Assembly (NCBI GenBank): GCA_013399305.1
Contig: VXAI01000178.1
Location: 559,953-623,952 of the forward strand
Length of the DNA: 64,000 nt
Reading direction: 5' to 3'
Origin: Rostratula benghalensis
Taxonomy: Eukaryota > Chordata > Aves > Charadriiformes > Rostratulidae
Made by a program: the position numbers and the translations under genes. Positions 1-12,779 of this stretch are shown in pieces. The notes beneath the pieces were generated by a model that searched no databases, had not been told where the DNA came from, and saw only the letters and a program-made list of their open reading frames with translations. Position 1 is the stretch's first letter; each line of letters opens with the position of its first letter.

Positions 1-27
1 ATAAAATAAAATAAAATAAAATGAAAA
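1..27. repeat. (ATAAA)n microsatellite, cut by window edge
   Basis: About four uninterrupted ATAAA units open the window, followed by a degenerate AATGAAA. The array probably continues to the left, so its true length is unknown. Confidence 0.8.
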
Positions 28-1940
28 AGTAATACAGGTCGAGACAAACTTTATTGTTGTCCAGCACTAGATGATTTCTCATGAGTTATAAATGAGCAGA
101 ATTCATCTTTAATTCTGTAATTCTGTAGGAATTAAGGTCCATCTGCATTATGGGAGATGTAGTTTGCCTGGGCAGTCTGGCTCGCAAGTGAAAATGAGTC
201 CAGGAAGTGTATCCCCAATAAGTCCTGTAGGGGACTCTGGTGGAGTTGCAGAATAAGACTTCTCAGCTAGCAACATTTCACTTTTTGTGGACTGAAGTTT
301 TCAATGAAATGTCAAAATATTCCACAGAAAACAGACACTTCTTTTTTTTTTTGGTGGAAAATATAATTTAGGTGAAACCTCAGTTTGCTGTTGAAAAATG
401 GCTTTGGCAGAAATGTTTTTTCTGGCCGCTTTTCAGGACAGTGTGGCTGCTCCTCCCAAACTCTTCTTTCAAAATCCTTATTAAAAGACTTGTTTTCACT
501 ACAAAAATTGGAGAAAAAACGATGCTTATTGAATTGCTTCTTTGCATGGATCACTTTCCTCTCATCTTAACAACCTGATTTCATACATTGCCTGTCCTGA
601 CAGTTGTCTTTTTTCTTTCCAGATGTTTTGTTCTAGCATAGATTACTATTTAATTGAGTTAGGTAGCATCTTTTGTTGCCTCCAGTGGGACAATGCTTAA
701 TTTAACACCTGGGATATCAATGCAGGATGAAGATGCAAATTGATTATTCTGATGAAAAAACCTGTGGGTTCAATTATTGTGGCCTAATTCATACAGACAA
801 GGGTAAGACATCTGAGTGCTTCATCCTCAAATGCATCACGTGAATCCCAGTCTGGGTCTTGGGAGAAATTTCAAATATCTCCTTCAGATACCCAGCCATG
901 AAGTTACTTATTTTTATTGACTGTCAAAGAAACTTGGCAGGATTGAGATATCGTCCACAGGTGAAAAGAATCTCACTTCTTGCACTTACTGGGTCCTGTT
1001 GGATGGTTTTGACTTGAAAAACAAACTAAGCAAAGTCCAGCAGCAAGATTCTATTCTTGGCAAGGAAGCTGTAAGCTATAAATATTGCAAGTGTTTAAAA
1101 GAGAGAGGATAAGAAAAATTATTGTTGAGTAACATAGATAGCTTACTTTATTTCTTCTATTTGTGATTAGGAGAGATGAGGCTGGATTTTTAAAGTCTGG
1201 CATCTTCATAAGATATGTATTTTCCATATCATGCAAACATAGAATTAAATAGAATAGAAATTTGAATAGAACAGAAGGGAACGGAACAGAACTCTAAATT
1301 AAACTGAATAAGATAAAATAAATATTTTTTAATACTTGAAGATCCATCAAGAATATAAGTCTGCTGAATTTTCTGATTAGTGACACTTCAATGACACATT
1401 CCTTCAATTCCTATCTTATGGGGACTCAAACAGACCAGCAAACAACTGGTCTCCATGGGCCTCAGGAGGGAAAAGAGCTGGACATGAACATGGTAGAGAC
1501 AGTCTCATGATGTAGAAGTTATCAGGGATGGAAGAAAACATGTAGTGGCTTCCCAAATGAAAATCGTTGGTCACATGAGTCTTCTTCTGGATAGGAGGAG
1601 GAAAAGCTAACAAAAACATAGAGGTATTCATTTGCATCAGAGGTCACTAGAGAATATGTGAGGGAAAAAAAAAGATGGGAAATTTAGAGCCTTTCAGAAT
1701 AAAGATTGCACAGAAGCGGAAAAGGATATAAGAAATACTCTATAGGCTTCTGGAAACTACCTGTTTAACCTATTTTTATGTCCCCCATTGCCATTCTGTT
1801 AGGAGAAACTAAGAGGGAAGTTTTGCTTAAGATCTGTGTTCAGAAATTTAAAGACACATTATCACAAAATACCTTGATGGGCTGGCTGTAAGATTTAACC
1901 CTAGGATTGCTGAATAGGAGAAGTATGTATCTGTGTTAGC
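28..1940. other. Unique non-coding stretch
   Basis: No recognised gene or transposon. There is a short T run near 341-352 and a degenerate pentanucleotide AGAAT-like patch at about 1236-1325 (AATAGAAT, GAATAGAAC, GGAACGGAAC units). Open frames on both strands at about 312-578 are short and overlap each other, which is the pattern of chance frames. Confidence 0.6.
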
Positions 1941-2153
1941 AGGAAGAAATTCTTTACTGTGAGAGTGGGGAGACCCTGGCCCAGGTTGCCCAGAGAAACT
2001 GTGGCTGCCCCATCCCTGGAGGGGTTCAAGGCCAGGCTGGATGGGGCTTTGAGCAACCTGGTCTGGTGGGAGGTGTCCCTGCCCAGGGCTGGGGGGTTGG
2101 AACTGGATGATCTTTAACGACCCTTCCAACCCAAACCATTCTATGATTCGATG
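1941..2153 (+). mobile_element. CR1 LINE, 5'-truncated 3' end
   Basis: A CR1 3' end in sense orientation. It starts at the conserved segment around AGGAAGAAATTCTTTACTGT, passes through the block that reads 'ggccaggctggatggggc', and ends in the CR1 terminal repeat (CATTCTATGATTCGATG). Only the last ~210 bases of the element remain, which is the normal result of incomplete reverse transcription in this family. It carries no coding capacity; the minus-strand frame over it is antisense noise. Confidence 0.93.
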
Positions 2154-4805
2154 TTATTTACAGATTAAACTCAACTACTATGCATAAACATTTCTTCAGG
2201 TGGGACATATTCCCAGAACTCGAGACATTTACAAAATAAGAATAATAAGTGTTCTTTTAACAGTCTCTCCTCTTTACTGGCCTCCAGTGACATCCTATCT
2301 CATGTGTACATGGAAGGTCTTTTACAATGCAGCGTTACTCTTTGCTGGGCCCCTACGCAACCCGGTCAGCAGATGACAATAATAGAACCTGGACCTCTGC
2401 CCAGCACAATAATGGTATTTCCTGGAGTATTCACAGAGTTTCCAGTTCTTCAGACAGGGTGTAGCATGGTAAACCTAAACATCACGGTATTTAAATACCC
2501 GGTTACAAATATTCACAAGTGACTCACGGTCCTGGGAGCTTCCTATTTTGCTACAGGGACCCAAAATACTTTTGCCTAATGAGGATTTATCATCAGCAAA
2601 TCTGAGACACTCATCTCTCTGAAAATCTGTCCCTTCTATAACTTATTCACATATGTACACCAACAACAGAGAGATGGTAGATAACTGTTGTTGAAAATTC
2701 TGACAATAGCTTTATGGATAGGATAGTTTAGAGCTGGAATTCTGGCTGTTTTGGACTGGATAGCTTTGAAAATATCTGCCCTTGGAAATAAATATGTCCA
2801 TGCCTAAATCTCATGCTTGTCTTAAGAAGTAACAAGCTGGCAAGGTTTACTTCAGTGTCCCAGGAAAAGATAAGCCTATTAACATTTCTTTCAGTGGAGG
2901 CACTCTTAGGGACTCTCCAATAATCAGCCTGTTACTGATACACTTAAAAAGCTGCTCTCCTCCAGAACTCTAGTTTTGTCATTTTAAAGTGAAATTATCT
3001 GGGGGGGGTCCAGAAGGTTGTGGGGAAAAGGCTGACAGATTTTTCAATGTCAATTTATACCTCGTTTGTAGAGGAAAGCAGAAGATGCTGCAGGGTATTT
3101 GGGTTTGCTCATAGAGGCCCACACTAGCAATGTATCAAATACTCACACCAGAGCTGTATTCTAAGTAAATAAATTCACAGATACTATATAACATAAGTAA
3201 AATATTAGTAGATGGCCTTAAAAGGTTATCTTTGGTGTTTTGGCTCATAGTAGTTACACTGCCACCACCCAGAAATCTGAAAATTGTTTCCTATGTTCTT
3301 TACGAGAGTTTGGTGAAGAATTACGGACGGACATGACTCCCTTCTCAATATTTATCCATCACATGGATAACGAGCCCTGATAACACTCTCTGCCCTCCTT
3401 TAAATATATATGCAACACATGCCTGGGTCCTGCAGGAGCAAGTCCCTTCCTCCTGCTTATCACCACCCTCACAGGAAATCAAAATGATTTTCAAGTGTTG
3501 TCAGATGGCTGAGAAAATGCTCAGAAACCTGTTCTCTGCCATAGGGACCAAGAGCTGTGATTTTTTTTTTTTAAATTTTATATTTTTTTTGGTGGGTTGT
3601 CTTTGTCATAGAGTACCATCTGGTGTATAATCATATCAGGATATCGTAGGAAGGGTGCTGGGAAAAAAAAAAGCCAAGAAAGGAAATTAAGATAATTTCT
3701 CACATCCTTGCTTTTCAGGAGAATAAGGAATAAGGAAATCTGTTTTAGACAAGAAAGGGTGGAAGACCTATTGGAAATGGGAAGTGGACTGGAACAGAAG
3801 TGGAAAAGGCTGATCAAACACCCACAGTGCTGCTTAATTTATCTGGGAGAATTGTATCTGTGAGCTGAAAGGGTAGAGAGAAAACAGTTCCCAAAGAGGA
3901 AGGACTTAACATAGCAAAACTGGCTTCAGGTGGGTAGGACTGAAGAACCCAACTAAATCCCCTGGGATGATAAGGTTCTTCTTTCTGGGTCTGCTTGACT
4001 CTACAGGTGTCCACGTATGTCAGCCACCTCCTTGCTTTTCCTGGAAATGCTTGTCCTGGGCAATGGACAGGTATTCCCTCCTAATAGGCTTGTCTCCTAA
4101 TGAGCTGCAGGCAAATCATGGTTTTACTTCAAAAATCAGCAAAACAACAACTTTTGACTATGCAATTACTCAGTTACTTTAATTGCCCAAACCATCCTCT
4201 TTTTCACCTTATTCTTCTGTCTTAATCTGCCCCTGTCCTTTCACGTCTGGTACTCAGAGCCTTCCTTTCACAGCAAAAAGCAATTTTCTGACTGTGTTTC
4301 CTTGAGAAACACCATCCTACCGGCATCTCCAGCTTAATTTTCAGTGGAAAGCTCTGTTATAGTGGTATGTCAAGGACAGGGATATTAAAATAATAGCAAT
4401 AATAAAGAAGACTGTAAAACCCAGAGCCAGAATCCTGATGTGGTTCAGTGTGGGTTTGCTTTAAATCAAATTTCTGAGGCTGCTGAGGCTCAAATTGTAG
4501 TATTGAAAAGATGTGTTGTCCCGCCCTGCCTCATTTTCCCATTTCAAATAAAAGAGTCAAGATTCAAACCATCTAATAAATAGCATCTTATGTAAAGTCT
4601 TGAAAAGCCCATATCAGCTGGGCAAATGAGAAAAATCATAGATGACCTCCAGATTTGCTAATATGTAATTTAAGAAAAGATTCAGTCCTTACAGATATTT
4701 AGATGGTGTTCATCTTTGTTTTTCTTTCAGACACCACCCTGGTTTGACAGAACTGGATTTCCCTGCAGATCTTTTCCATATGTTTTCCATACAGGGGAAC
4801 AGTGG
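2154..4805. other. Unique non-coding stretch
   Basis: No recognised gene or transposon. It holds a G8 run at 3001-3008, T-rich runs at about 3561-3592 and an A-rich run at about 3662-3672. Open frames of 66-79 codons at 3.6-4.2 kb lie on both strands and show no recognisable domain. Confidence 0.6.
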
Positions 4806-4858
4806 TTTTGGGGTTTTTTGTTTTTGTTTTTGTTTTTTCTTTTTCTTTTTCTTTTCTT
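4806..4858. repeat. T-rich low-complexity tract
   Basis: A tract of GTTTTT units grading into CTTTTT units. It is an imperfect pyrimidine-rich simple repeat and may be an old microsatellite. Confidence 0.7.
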
Positions 4859-5406
4859 ACACCTATTTTGAAAAAAGATAATTTATTTTATTTTTTTAAT
4901 TTGCCTTTTTAAATTGCCTTTTGCAAAACTGTGAACAGGGAAAGTAAGCAACAGTTGAATTTTAATAAGGAATCAACTAAGAACTCTTCAAAAAAACACT
5001 TTACATAATCCTTAAAGCCTTACGTAGCTCCTGTCCTCTAATTTTTTTCAGCTATTTCCATACAAGAAAAAAACTTAATACCTTGTCTCTCCCTACTACC
5101 TTGAGGACCTTTTGGTTAATTTCAAATTTGACACTAAGGTAGAGACTTCAAGGATTTTGAGTGTCTACAAATCTTGTAAAAATGTGTCCAGACAGAGAAA
5201 ATAATGCTCTAGCCATTGTATTTGTCACCAGGAAATCCACACAGAATAAAGACTATTACAACGAGTTCTCACAGTTTGCAGTTTATTTGACGTTGAGCAA
5301 TCCAGGAAGAGGACCTGCCACCTCAAGGACATGGACATCAGCACTTTGTTGCTCGTTATCTTAATGTTCCCCAGGTAAGATCTTCAGTGAGCACAAATGA
5401 GATACA

Positions 5407-5428
5407 GGAATCATAGAATTATTTATGT
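5407..5428 (-). mobile_element. Possible CR1 3'-end stub next to microsatellite
   Basis: The words GGAATCATAGAATTATTTATG match the way minus-strand CR1 copies begin (AATCATAGAATCATTTAGGTTGGAAA in one subfamily). The match stops where the GGAAA array begins, so the element is either a very short insertion or was overwritten by repeat growth. With only ~22 bases, chance cannot be excluded. Confidence 0.45.
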
Positions 5429-5617
5429 GGAAAGGAAAGGAAAGGAAAGGAAAGGAAAGGAAAGGAAAGGAAAGGAAAGGAAAGGAAAGGAAAGGAAAGG
5501 AAAGGAAAGGAAAGGAAAGGNGGAAAGGAAAGGAAAGGAAAGGAAAGGAAAGGAAAGGAAAGGAAAGGAAAGGAAAGGAAAGGAAAGGAAAGGAAAGGAA
5601 AGGAAAGGAAAGGAAAA
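5429..5617. repeat. (GGAAA)n pentanucleotide microsatellite
   Basis: About 37 near-perfect GGAAA units, all purine on the + strand. A single N at 5521 breaks the phase: the sequence goes AAAGG-N-GGAAAGG, which needs three bases rather than one to stay in register. The N therefore probably marks a collapsed or unresolved stretch and the true length is likely different. The long open frames on both strands here (KERKG and FLSFP repeats) are translations of the microsatellite, not genes. Confidence 0.97.
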
Positions 5618-7010
5618 ATAATATACTTTGTAAATGATGTTAATGTATTTTTGTCAGGAGGGATCATTATCATCCTCCAGTGTGACCTTTCTCATAACAT
5701 GGTGGGTAACCTCAAAGTGGGCTTAGAAAAGGCCTGAAATTAGGTGAAAATGAACACAACACTGCATGACAAAACACAGGCTAAGGAAGAAAGTACTCAT
5801 TTACCCTCTCTTGCACTCATGAATTATTTGTGTGTGATTAATATTCTGTCATGTTCACTTTGTGTATTGTATGACTGCCCTTTTATAAGATTCTGGAGGT
5901 TTCTTTCTTTGGAAAAAACCTTCTTACTCATTAAAATAAATCACAAGGCCAAGTCTAGATATGAAATGGGAGGAGGAAGTGTTAAAGTTTACCTTGAGTT
6001 TGACAGCGAGTATGTGTGTGGGAGTGAAGAAAAAAAAAAGTAGTTTAAGTGATTATAAATATGTATGTATTACTCATAAAACAAACCGATAGTCCCGTCA
6101 AAATAAAGTAAATATCTTCCTGCACCACAAACCTCAGGTGGCTCAGAGTGACACTGGTTCTGGTAAAGATGATAAATAAAAAATCAGATAATTCCCATCT
6201 CCTCAGTGATGCTGGCAATGAATATTATTTCTTAGTCTGGAGCTTCAGCCCTGGAGGAACTACTATAATCATATGCTCTGACCTGTTCCATAACACATGC
6301 CAGGGAATTTCATGCAGTTATTCCTGCTTCAAGACTATAAAGTCTTGAGCTACACCAAATCTCACAGAGTGATTCCAGTGTTGATTTAAACACATCCAGT
6401 AATGGGGAAGGCGATGTATGCATTTCAGGTGTAGTTTTGAAGCTTTTTCTTTATTTTCAGACCAATGCAATATATAATAATTTTAAAATGAACCTGGAAA
6501 TATTCTTAACATCTAACTGAAAAACTTAGGATCTGAAAACAAGACTTATTATGACTTCAGGCATGAATATCTAAACCGTAATCCAGCCGTCCTTATTTGT
6601 CCCATCTGAGCATCTGGCTTTGCTGAGCACCGTTTGTTTTGACCTTAAAATCCTCTGCAATTATGCTTCTGAGCATGCCCAGAGCTCCCTTAGCTAAATC
6701 AGGTGAGCACTTTGGATGGGAATCATCTAAGATAACCCCAGGAATATAAAAGGTTGACTTCCAAATCTGAACTTTCCTTATAGACGTTGACACACACAGA
6801 CAATTCCAGAAGCAAATCTGACACTTCTGTTTCATGTTTCACTCTCTGCATCTTTTCTTTCTCTTCCTACTGAAAAGGGATCTTCGGGGGACTAGAACAG
6901 ACTTATATGGCTTGTTCTGAAGAATGTTATTCTCCACCCTTTCTTTTCACTCATGATCAGCCAGAAAACGTAAGTATAAAATTCAAGGGCAGTGAACAAG
7001 GAGAAGCAAG
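5618..7010. other. Unique non-coding stretch
   Basis: No recognised gene or transposon. A 99-codon frame at 5744-6043 has no recognisable domain and ends in a lysine run encoded by an A tract; I treat it as chance. Confidence 0.6.
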
Positions 7011-7080
7011 TTTAGCCTCATAGTCTAATGGTTAAGACCCTCAGCTGAGAGAAACATCCCACCTGATACCTGAAATAAGC
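7011..7080 (+). mobile_element. Possible decayed tRNA-derived SINE head
   Basis: TAGTCTAATGGTTAAGACC at 7021-7039 resembles a tRNA A box (TRGYNNARYGG), and the following CTCAGCTGAGAGAAAC continues like the anticodon arm of tRNA-derived SINEs known from sauropsids. No intact B box follows; the expected position reads GATACCTGAAATA. It is not a functional tRNA. It could be a very old SINE remnant or a chance match. Confidence 0.3.
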
Positions 7081-7090
7081 ATTTGTTTTC

Positions 7091-9989
7091 CCCAGATATC
7101 CCATTCTGGTACTTTGCTTGTTTGTTTTTTCAGCCTCCCACTCAGGAATATTTGGCTACGGATGCCAGGAATTTCTTTCACCTCTCGCAAACGTGTACAT
7201 GAGGCTTGCTCCTGAACTGCCAAGATACACGTATACTTTCAGGGGGGAGTGATTAATCTCGATCTCTGCGGTATAATATGTTTCACACACACTAGCAGGA
7301 AGTTCCCTGAGTGACATGAGTTCCTTGGCCCTGTATCATGCGCCAGACAGGCCGACAGCTGATGCTGGAGCAATGTTCACAAAGGATTGTAAATGGCTTT
7401 TTCATGCACATTGACCCAACGGAATCACCAGGGACACCAGCTCTTCGGGATAAAATTGCCTATAGCCGGAGATTCCCTGCAGTCCACCAGAGCAATAAAT
7501 AACCTGGAATTACAGCGCTGGGCATCAGTGCCTAGTGTATTGCTCTTGATTGACTGCTCTTATCTGCAAAAGGGGGTTCATTCGAGACTTTTGCGTAAGG
7601 TCATCCAGATGGTGAAGCATATGGCAGGAGATTTGAGCTTGGGAGATGCTTGCTTGGACATTCTCATGTTAAGGTTTGTGATACTGGGCTGGGGAAGTTG
7701 AGCAATGTGGTTTGTTAAAGACAGCTGGGCTGAGAAGAACATGCATTGACAAAGGGGTCCATGATGCCTGTTTTGCCTGGAGAAGTCAACAGCCATGAAA
7801 TTGAGAGGAAAACAGACTTGGTTATTTTTCCTTCTATATACTTCAGCTGACAGAATGAGATATACAAAGAAAGTCCCTGGGACAGACTGTATAGATGCCT
7901 ACTGGTTGTTTATACCTGCCTGCCCTTAATTTTAATTTATTTTTTATTTGTACTGTCAAGGCCTGTTGGGTGATAGATCACATAATCACAGAATCACAGT
8001 ATAATGAAATACTCTTTGCAGAACAGAGTCCCAAAATCAAGGATACATAAAAAGCTTTCCAGGTCGGGAATAAGATATTGTTGATGCAACTGCTGAAATG
8101 GGATGCACTCCCAAAGCCCAGTCCTAGTAGGAGAATGACTGTATCAACACAGACATTGCTGCATTTTCCATTGGGAGCATTGGCACAGGCACCTGGCAGA
8201 GAAACACAACACAAGGTAGTTTGGATGCAATGGAGAAGCAGGGTAGTTGCTAGACCTACAAAGCCAAGTCAGGGGAATGATGTTTAGGCAATGGTGACAC
8301 CAGTTTTAATTGCCTCACAGCAAGTTTAGGAAGTCAGGACAAGAAACCCACCTAGAGAGAAGGCTGCAGGAGCAATCCTGAAAATCTCTGGTTACTCAAA
8401 CTGACAGCTGTGGGCTTTAAATCTTTTGAACATTTTTGCTGTGATTGTTCTCTCACATCTTCTGCTCTAAGAAACTACTTGTTAACAGCCAAGAAATGCA
8501 ACTGAGACTTAACTGGAGTTCATCCTGTCTTCCTTTCAGTATACAGAGTGAATTGCACACATGCAAATGTTCTTTTATTCTGTTTCTTGGTGCAACTTGA
8601 TGACCAAGCTACCAAATGTGCTACCCACAGCTATTAGAGATACATTTTCAGCTCCTTTCTGAAGACTTAAAGTAGAACTGAACAGGTGGTCTAGATTTTG
8701 AAGGCTTCTCTTTTTGCCAATCTGTTGTGGATTATTTTACAAGGAACTTTCAGTCTGCAAGTTCTTAACCTGCCACTTCAGCCATCAGTGTTCAGTATCA
8801 GTGATTAAATCTTGACTACTCAGAGGCTGGAAATGGTGCCAAAGCCAAACCTAGTTAAGTTCAGCCCAATAGTTCTCTGTTGGCTGGGTGAGCTGCTTCA
8901 GGGTCACTAAGGAGTCAAAGCCTAAAAGTGTCTCTCCGGGACCAGTCAAGGCTCAGGCTCCAAGCCTCTGGAGTTTAAAGTTTTATAATCTGGTTATTTT
9001 TGCCAGAACTGTGAACTTCTTACCATGTGGTTGGTATAAAAATTGAGTTATTCCATTTCTTCCTTCTTCCCAGACTTGTACAATATTGCCCTACTTCTAG
9101 TCCAGTTTTGCTGATGAAGAGAAGGATCTTTCAGGGGGTTAAAGGAGAATATTTCTCCAAAATTATTTGCTGGAAAAAAATGTAGTCTTTCTCCCTGTTA
9201 CCTTGATTGCCAGGCATTTTCTTAATTGGTTTTCTATTATATCTTATCATTATTCTAGTATATTTTATCACTTTTGTTTATTGGGCTTTTTGCTTCATGG
9301 ACATTTTGTCCATGTTGCTACAGGAAAATGGAAATGCTACTAAAAGTACCCATGTCATTTCCCTGACTAATACTCTGAGATTCATTTTTTATAAAAGCAG
9401 CCAGTTAAACTCTGTTAATAAATCCCCTGATTTGTTAACATATCGCTCACCTTTAATTCAGGAATTAAATCCCTAATCTGCTCTAGCCAGGAGAGTCTTA
9501 TTTGAGGCAGCCACTTTCCTGGTAGCTTTGTTTCAGCTGTTTTCTAATCCAAGTAAGAGAAGGAGGTCATGGGCAGAGGGAGCAGACACGCGCCCACGAT
9601 TACACACACCCTGCAAGCAGGCGAGAGGAAAGAGGATAGAGTGGACTTGAAGCTGAACAGTAGAGCTGCATGCCCAGTCGATTAACAGAATTAATCTTCA
9701 GAGCTGTCAGGTTTCACATTTTATTTTATAATGACTATATTCATCACAGACACAAACCTTCATTACGTCCCTGTTTTGGATACAAGTCAGACGGAATGAA
9801 CAGCTTGACCTTGGTTGTAAACCCCACTACTGAGGCAGCTGCAAGCAACCTGAAACAGAGCAGAATTAGTTATGAACCCGTAACTCTCCCTTTCACTCTC
9901 TTGCTCTCTCTCTGGCTTGATTAGTTTCCACCTGTTTAGTCTTCATGGAAATGTTGACTTTTATACTTTCCTGTCTGGCAAAGACACAT
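7091..9989. other. Unique non-coding stretch
   Basis: No recognised gene or transposon. The 102-codon frame at 7393-7701 shows no domain I recognise and has an antisense frame across part of it. A tandem AATCACAG at 7983-7998 recalls a CR1 tail, but nothing CR1-like follows it. Confidence 0.55.
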
Positions 9990-10082
9990 CCCTTTTCCCT
10001 TTTTTTTTTTTTTATTTTTTCTCTTTCTCTTCTCTTTCTTTTTTCTCTCTTTCTTCCCTTCTTTCTTTCTTTCTCTCTTTCT
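9990..10082. repeat. Pyrimidine-rich (CT/CTTT)n tract
   Basis: A T13 run (broken by one A) leads into imperfect CTCTTT and CTTT units. Nearly every base is C or T on the + strand. It is a simple low-complexity tract. Confidence 0.85.
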
Positions 10083-11305
10083 GGGAACTGAAAAGTGAAA
10101 TTAATGGTGCAATTTTAGGGTTCCCAACAGACAAAACAGTTTAGTGGGCCAAATGAAGTAGTCTTCCTGTGGAATACTCTTGTTTTGAATGGAAAGATTC
10201 ACTCATAGAGATAGAGACCAATGAACATGTTACTGGAATGCTAATAATCCTTGGTGATTTTCTGGGGTCTTCTGTCCAGTTTTCTTTTTCCAGTGAATAA
10301 TAATAATAAATGGTAACATCTGAGGTTCACCTAATACTTTGACTGCATGCTTTTGTTGCCTATAAAGGTTTTCTAAATTGTTCTCTGGCCCACTTTTTTA
10401 CCCAGTGAGCCCTAATGCTTGTGAATGGTACTCAGCACTAACTTATACCTCTCAAGAGAGCAGATCTTGGCTTTGGCAGGGCCAACAGACTCATTAATTA
10501 CAACATAGCAGACATTTGGCAGGTTCTTTATAGAAAGTTCCAGGGTTGACCTAAATTGGATACGTAAGATTTCCTCAACCCTAGGAAGGGTGTACCTTCT
10601 ATAATAGCATGAAGGTCATTGGCGGGACAGCGCCTCTTACTGTAAAGGTTTGGATTGAACCTGGGAATGATGAGTAAAACTGAAGCTCTGCTGCTCAGTG
10701 ACGTGGTTCTTCTCCTCCTTCTAAGCCAAACATGACTGGGTCCAACCAGTGTTTTCATGGGAGAGCTCCAAAGACATCCTGGTTTCCACACAAAAGCGTA
10801 ATATGTAAGCCAGGGAAAGCCATTACTTTTCTTTGAAACACTGTTTTGATAACTCTTAAAAGCAGTGCCTTTCAGATAAGCAAACCTTTGACCAGACATG
10901 CATAAATAGGACAGTGTAGAGAGGGGTTTATCCAAGCAGCATTAAGTGCTTCTGTCCTGGGTATTTTCACATAGAGATGATATCTATTCCTAGGGTTTCT
11001 CCAGCAGTTTCAGCTGTAGGTAATCTCTTGCAGGCAAATCTCCATCATAAATTCCAAGAAAGGAGCTGACAGTGTAAGATTATCAGGTTCAACAAGACTC
11101 TGTTTCATGTCCTGAACTATGGAAGAAAAGTGTTGCACGGTTAACAAGCTGCTGGATCCTGTTGAACAGGTTGCAGAACTTCACTTCGAGTCTATAAAGT
11201 GTTTTGAAATCCCTTGGGACAAAACGTGCTATACATGTGTGAGATATTACTGTTATATAGCTTTTTTTTTTTGCTTTGTTTTGTTTTTCATTTGGTCAAC
11301 TTCAA
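10083..11305. other. Unique non-coding stretch
   Basis: The longest frame, 135 codons on the minus strand at 10528-10935, contains a five-arginine run and no recognisable domain or signal. A chance frame of this length is plausible in a 64-kb six-frame search, and no splice-site or codon evidence supports it. Confidence 0.5.
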
Positions 11306-11310
11306 CAAGC

Positions 11311-11380
11311 TCTCCCTGAGGCTTAAGTAGCAAAGCATTAGCCTAGAAAACTTGATGGCTTGGGGTTTTAGTCACTTAAA
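11311..11380 (+). mobile_element. Possible decayed tRNA-derived SINE head with A and B boxes
   Basis: An A-box-like GGCTTAAGTAG lies at 11320-11330, then GCATTAGCCTAG, then a B-box-like GGTTTTAGTC at 11364-11373. This is the order and approximate spacing (about 44 bases) seen in tRNA-derived SINEs of reptiles, whose B box often reads GGTTCTAGTC. Both boxes carry substitutions, so an active copy is excluded. It is slightly better supported than the similar site at 7.0 kb. Confidence 0.38.
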
Positions 11381-11385
11381 TAGTC

Positions 11386-12779
11386 TCTGTTGGCTTGTTG
11401 GCTGGTTTATAGGGAGGGTGGAGAAAAAAGAAAATGTTCTCCACTCACATTCACTCACATGGAAACATAACGGAGAACTAAACTACTGGGATTTTTGCAC
11501 CAGCTGTTTTACTCACTTTTGTCAGTGTTATTTTTCACCTGATTGGTCCTTAAAAATTTTGGTCTCCAACAGACAGAAAAGCAAGGAGGTGGTTTTTTTT
11601 TTTTTCCTTCTCTTTCCCAAGAGGGTGGAGGTCAGAACCCGAGAAACTGAGACCTCTTATTTTCTTTTCTGCTTCCAACACTATATCTAATAGCTTGTCA
11701 GGAGAACAAATGAAGATCAAATTAAATCTGTCCTGTTGATCGGAGTCCAGTTGTACTCTGTCATAAGATGGCTATGGAAAAAAGGAGTAACCTGTCAAGC
11801 TCTTAAATGCTACTGTGTTTCACATGGTGCCAAACTGTACTTGGACTATAGATGCATTAACACTGGTGCTATAGTAATAAGAATAACAATAACAATAATA
11901 AATTCATATCAAAGCATTGTGAACTGGTATCACTGTAGGGAACTTTTAACTCTCTCAGTTAAAGTTAAAGATAGTCCAGTTTTTCCACGGTTACGTCTGC
12001 AATATGAAAAGGGTCGTCAAAATAGATCTCTGAGCATCTTTGTGACCTTATCTTGACCTGCTCCGACAGGTCCATGTCCTTCCTGAGGAGGATTCTGAGG
12101 GGTTCTGAGCAGTCCAATCCAATGCAGATCATGGAGGGTTATGTAACTATCATTTAATTAGCCATTAGTTAACAGCAATAATGATTATAATATTAACAAC
12201 AATATCTACACTACAGTGGAATTTATGCTACACATTGTGTGTGAGATAACTCTTTGATACAGGCCAACATTGTGCCAGGGGCTGGGTAACAACAAAAGAG
12301 TCTGGATGATCATGGACACAGGCGAGGGTCATACCTTCACCTTAGTGCAGTTATTGCCTAGGAGACTTTGCTAAGACTGGACATGGCATGGCATTAGATA
12401 TGGTGTAGGCAGAGAACAACCCCCACATCCAAAAGCCTTTTTCCTTCCACCTCCCTTTTCTACCCCTACAAATTTCAAGTCTAAATGAGGCCGGATTAAA
12501 GCTCTGTACTAAAAAAAAAGGGAAATCTCAGCTCTCCCTTAAGTCAGTAGCAACACAGTCACTGACAGGATTAAAACCAAAGCTTTGCCTAATTTGGAAA
12601 TGTTTTAAATGCCTTAGTTGTACTTTTTCCTTTAGAGGACAGGAAATACCTGTAAACCAGTAAAAACTGATAGAAATGTTTTAGCTGCCATCCATCTGTT
12701 ATTATTAGATTTTGTCAAACATGAACAAAAAATGTAATTTGAGATTCCCTCCTCCCCAATTCTACCAATGAAATCTAAC
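11386..12779. other. Unique non-coding stretch
   Basis: No recognised gene or transposon. It includes an AT-rich, ATAA-rich section around 11870-11900 and 12170-12200, and a T12 run near 11594-11605. The 112- and 106-codon frames have no recognisable features. Confidence 0.55.

Noticed and set aside
764..780. GGTTCAATTAT as a tRNA B box
   Set aside because: No A box at a suitable distance and no cloverleaf; similar isolated B-box words at about 20985 and 57205 were rejected for the same reason.
5397..5673. Frames of 70-84 codons with KERKG or FLSFP repeats
   Set aside because: Pure translation of the GGAAA array.
7981..8010. AATCACAGAATCACAG as a CR1 terminal repeat
   Set aside because: The sequence that follows does not match any CR1 segment I recognise.
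10528..10935. 135-codon minus-strand frame in unique DNA
   Set aside because: No domain, signal peptide or splice context. A chance frame of this length is plausible in a 64-kb six-frame scan.
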